A model generated the notes under the pieces. That model had not been told where the DNA came from, made no database searches, and saw only the letters and a list, made by a program, of their open reading frames with translations. The translations under genes and the position numbers were made by a program. From Promethearchaeota archaeon (GTDB lineage Archaea > Asgardarchaeota > Lokiarchaeia > Sigyniarchaeales > SOKP01), in contig JAUWHC010000028.1 in the NCBI GenBank assembly GCA_030606095.1, forward strand, positions 1 to 13,577: DNA of 13,577 bases. The letters run 5' to 3'. Numbering within the stretch: position 1 is the first letter of the stretch; every line of letters starts with the position of its first letter. Positions 12,912 to 13,577 of the stretch are shown here, one piece after another.

Positions 12912-13220
12912 TTTAAAACTGTTAAATTGTAGCTAATTATAATTTTTGAAAGAACCATAAAATAAAAACTGTATTTTTTTATTTCTTTCTTCTTATATTA
13001 TCTTAGTAAGGGCTAATTTATGTTATCAACTAAAAAAAAAGAATGCATCTAAAGAAAAAGAATAGCCCTTCATTCTATTCCTAATAATTTATTGAAAAGA
13101 AAATAAGTTTTGAATAAAATTGAGGAGTTACAAATCGTAAATAATCGAAATAAAAAATAATATTATCAAAAAATAAAAAATAAAAATTAAAAAAATTGTA
13201 AATATTAAGATTGATTTTAT
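12912..13220. other. 309-bp AT-rich intergenic region
   Basis: No credible gene was found. It holds the promoter of the Pr6Pr-like gene (near 12936-12943). An 8-bp inverted repeat, AAGGGCTA (13008-13015) and TAGCCCTT (13063-13070), has a 47-base loop. Long A-runs at about 13154-13198 read as T-runs on the minus strand, a likely terminator zone for the surface protein gene. Confidence 0.5.
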
Positions 13221-13577
13221 TTAGTCTCTTGAAGTCTTCTTTTTATAGATGATATATACAACAAACCCAATAACGCTAATTATTATCACTAATAAAATGT
13301 TATTCAAAACCCAATTCTCATTACCGATACTTTTTATTGCGTAAATAATATTACTATCAACATCTTTAACAATAAATGATGATTGGGTCCCTTTAGCACC
13401 GTAAGTTATTTCAACTGTATAATTTGTTTCGCCAGCTTTTTTAACAGTAAGAATGTTATTGTTAATTGTAGCGTTTTCACATCCAAGTTCGTCAATTAGA
13501 ATTGTTATATATTCATCAGCTGGAAGTGCTACACCAAATCCACTAAAGATTCGTTGCCATAAAAATTCATCGCCGGT
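13221..13577 (-). CDS. C-terminal part of a surface protein with a membrane anchor (partial)
   Basis: A minus-strand frame is open from the right edge to a TAA at 13221 and encodes the last 118 residues of a longer protein. The visible part is beta-like, with alternating hydrophobic residues, many Asn/Thr, and three N-glycosylation-type sequons (NAT, NNT-like context, NYT in TNYTVEITYG). It ends with a hydrophobic span (about VLNNILLVIIISVIGFVVYI) and a short basic tail YKKKTSRD. This is the pattern of an archaeal secreted or surface protein held by a C-terminal anchor, with the beta-rich part outside. The start and full domain layout are beyond the window. One cysteine is present (ELGCENAT). 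No family is recognised. Confidence 0.72.
   Translation of the reverse strand, partial: TGDEFLWQRIFSGFGVALPADEYITILIDELGCENATINNNILTVKKAGETNYTVEITYGAKGTQSSFIVKDVDSNIIYAIKSIGNENWVLNNILLVIIISVIGFVVYIIYKKKTSRD

Overview
The window looks like a low-GC, gene-dense archaeal chromosome segment. Start codons are commonly preceded by AT-rich TATA-like boxes 20-40 bp upstream. Several genes have little or no leader and lack a Shine-Dalgarno (SD) sequence (grpE, the 84-aa zinc protein, the Pr6Pr-like gene), while others have GGTGA/GAGGT-type sites. Gene ends run into T-rich tracts. The content (archaeal slipin, HxlR-type regulator, multi-span GT-C-like membrane protein, bacterial-type DnaK/DnaJ/GrpE, short zinc ribbons, surface protein with a C-terminal anchor) would fit a mesophilic archaeon such as an Asgard (Promethearchaeota) lineage. 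No single marker here proves that assignment.

Left part (1-3500): a possible gene start leaves the left edge. An apparently complete insertion sequence follows (142-1920): 33-bp imperfect terminal inverted repeats, a DDE transposase with a zinc-binding N-terminus, and A-tract target duplications. It sits in the T-rich terminator-like palindrome just behind a two-gene leftward operon of slipin (SPFH) followed by a 3-hexulose-6-phosphate synthase/OMP decarboxylase-superfamily enzyme.

Middle (3500-8560): a membrane-anchored zinc-ribbon protein converges on a 34-codon rubredoxin-like zinc-ribbon gene. Next is the complete Hsp70 machine: dnaK then dnaJ on the minus strand, with grpE divergent across a 251-bp AT-rich control region holding an 18-bp palindrome and a tandem repeat. 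DnaK refolds proteins, DnaJ delivers substrate and stimulates its ATPase, and GrpE exchanges its nucleotide, so shared control from this region makes sense. GrpE has an unusual proline/glutamate-rich C-terminal tail.

Right part (8560-13577): an HxlR-type winged-helix regulator is divergent from a transglutaminase-like protein with a TTG start. After these come a large polytopic GT-C-like membrane protein, divergent from an 84-aa four-cysteine protein, a six-span Pr6Pr/AIG1-like membrane protein, and the C-terminal 118 residues of a surface protein with a C-terminal membrane anchor that runs off the right edge.

I see no rRNA, tRNA, CRISPR array or prophage. The best candidates for unreported features are the microprotein, the IS insertion site in the terminator palindrome, the long-tailed GrpE, and several promoter-region inverted repeats.
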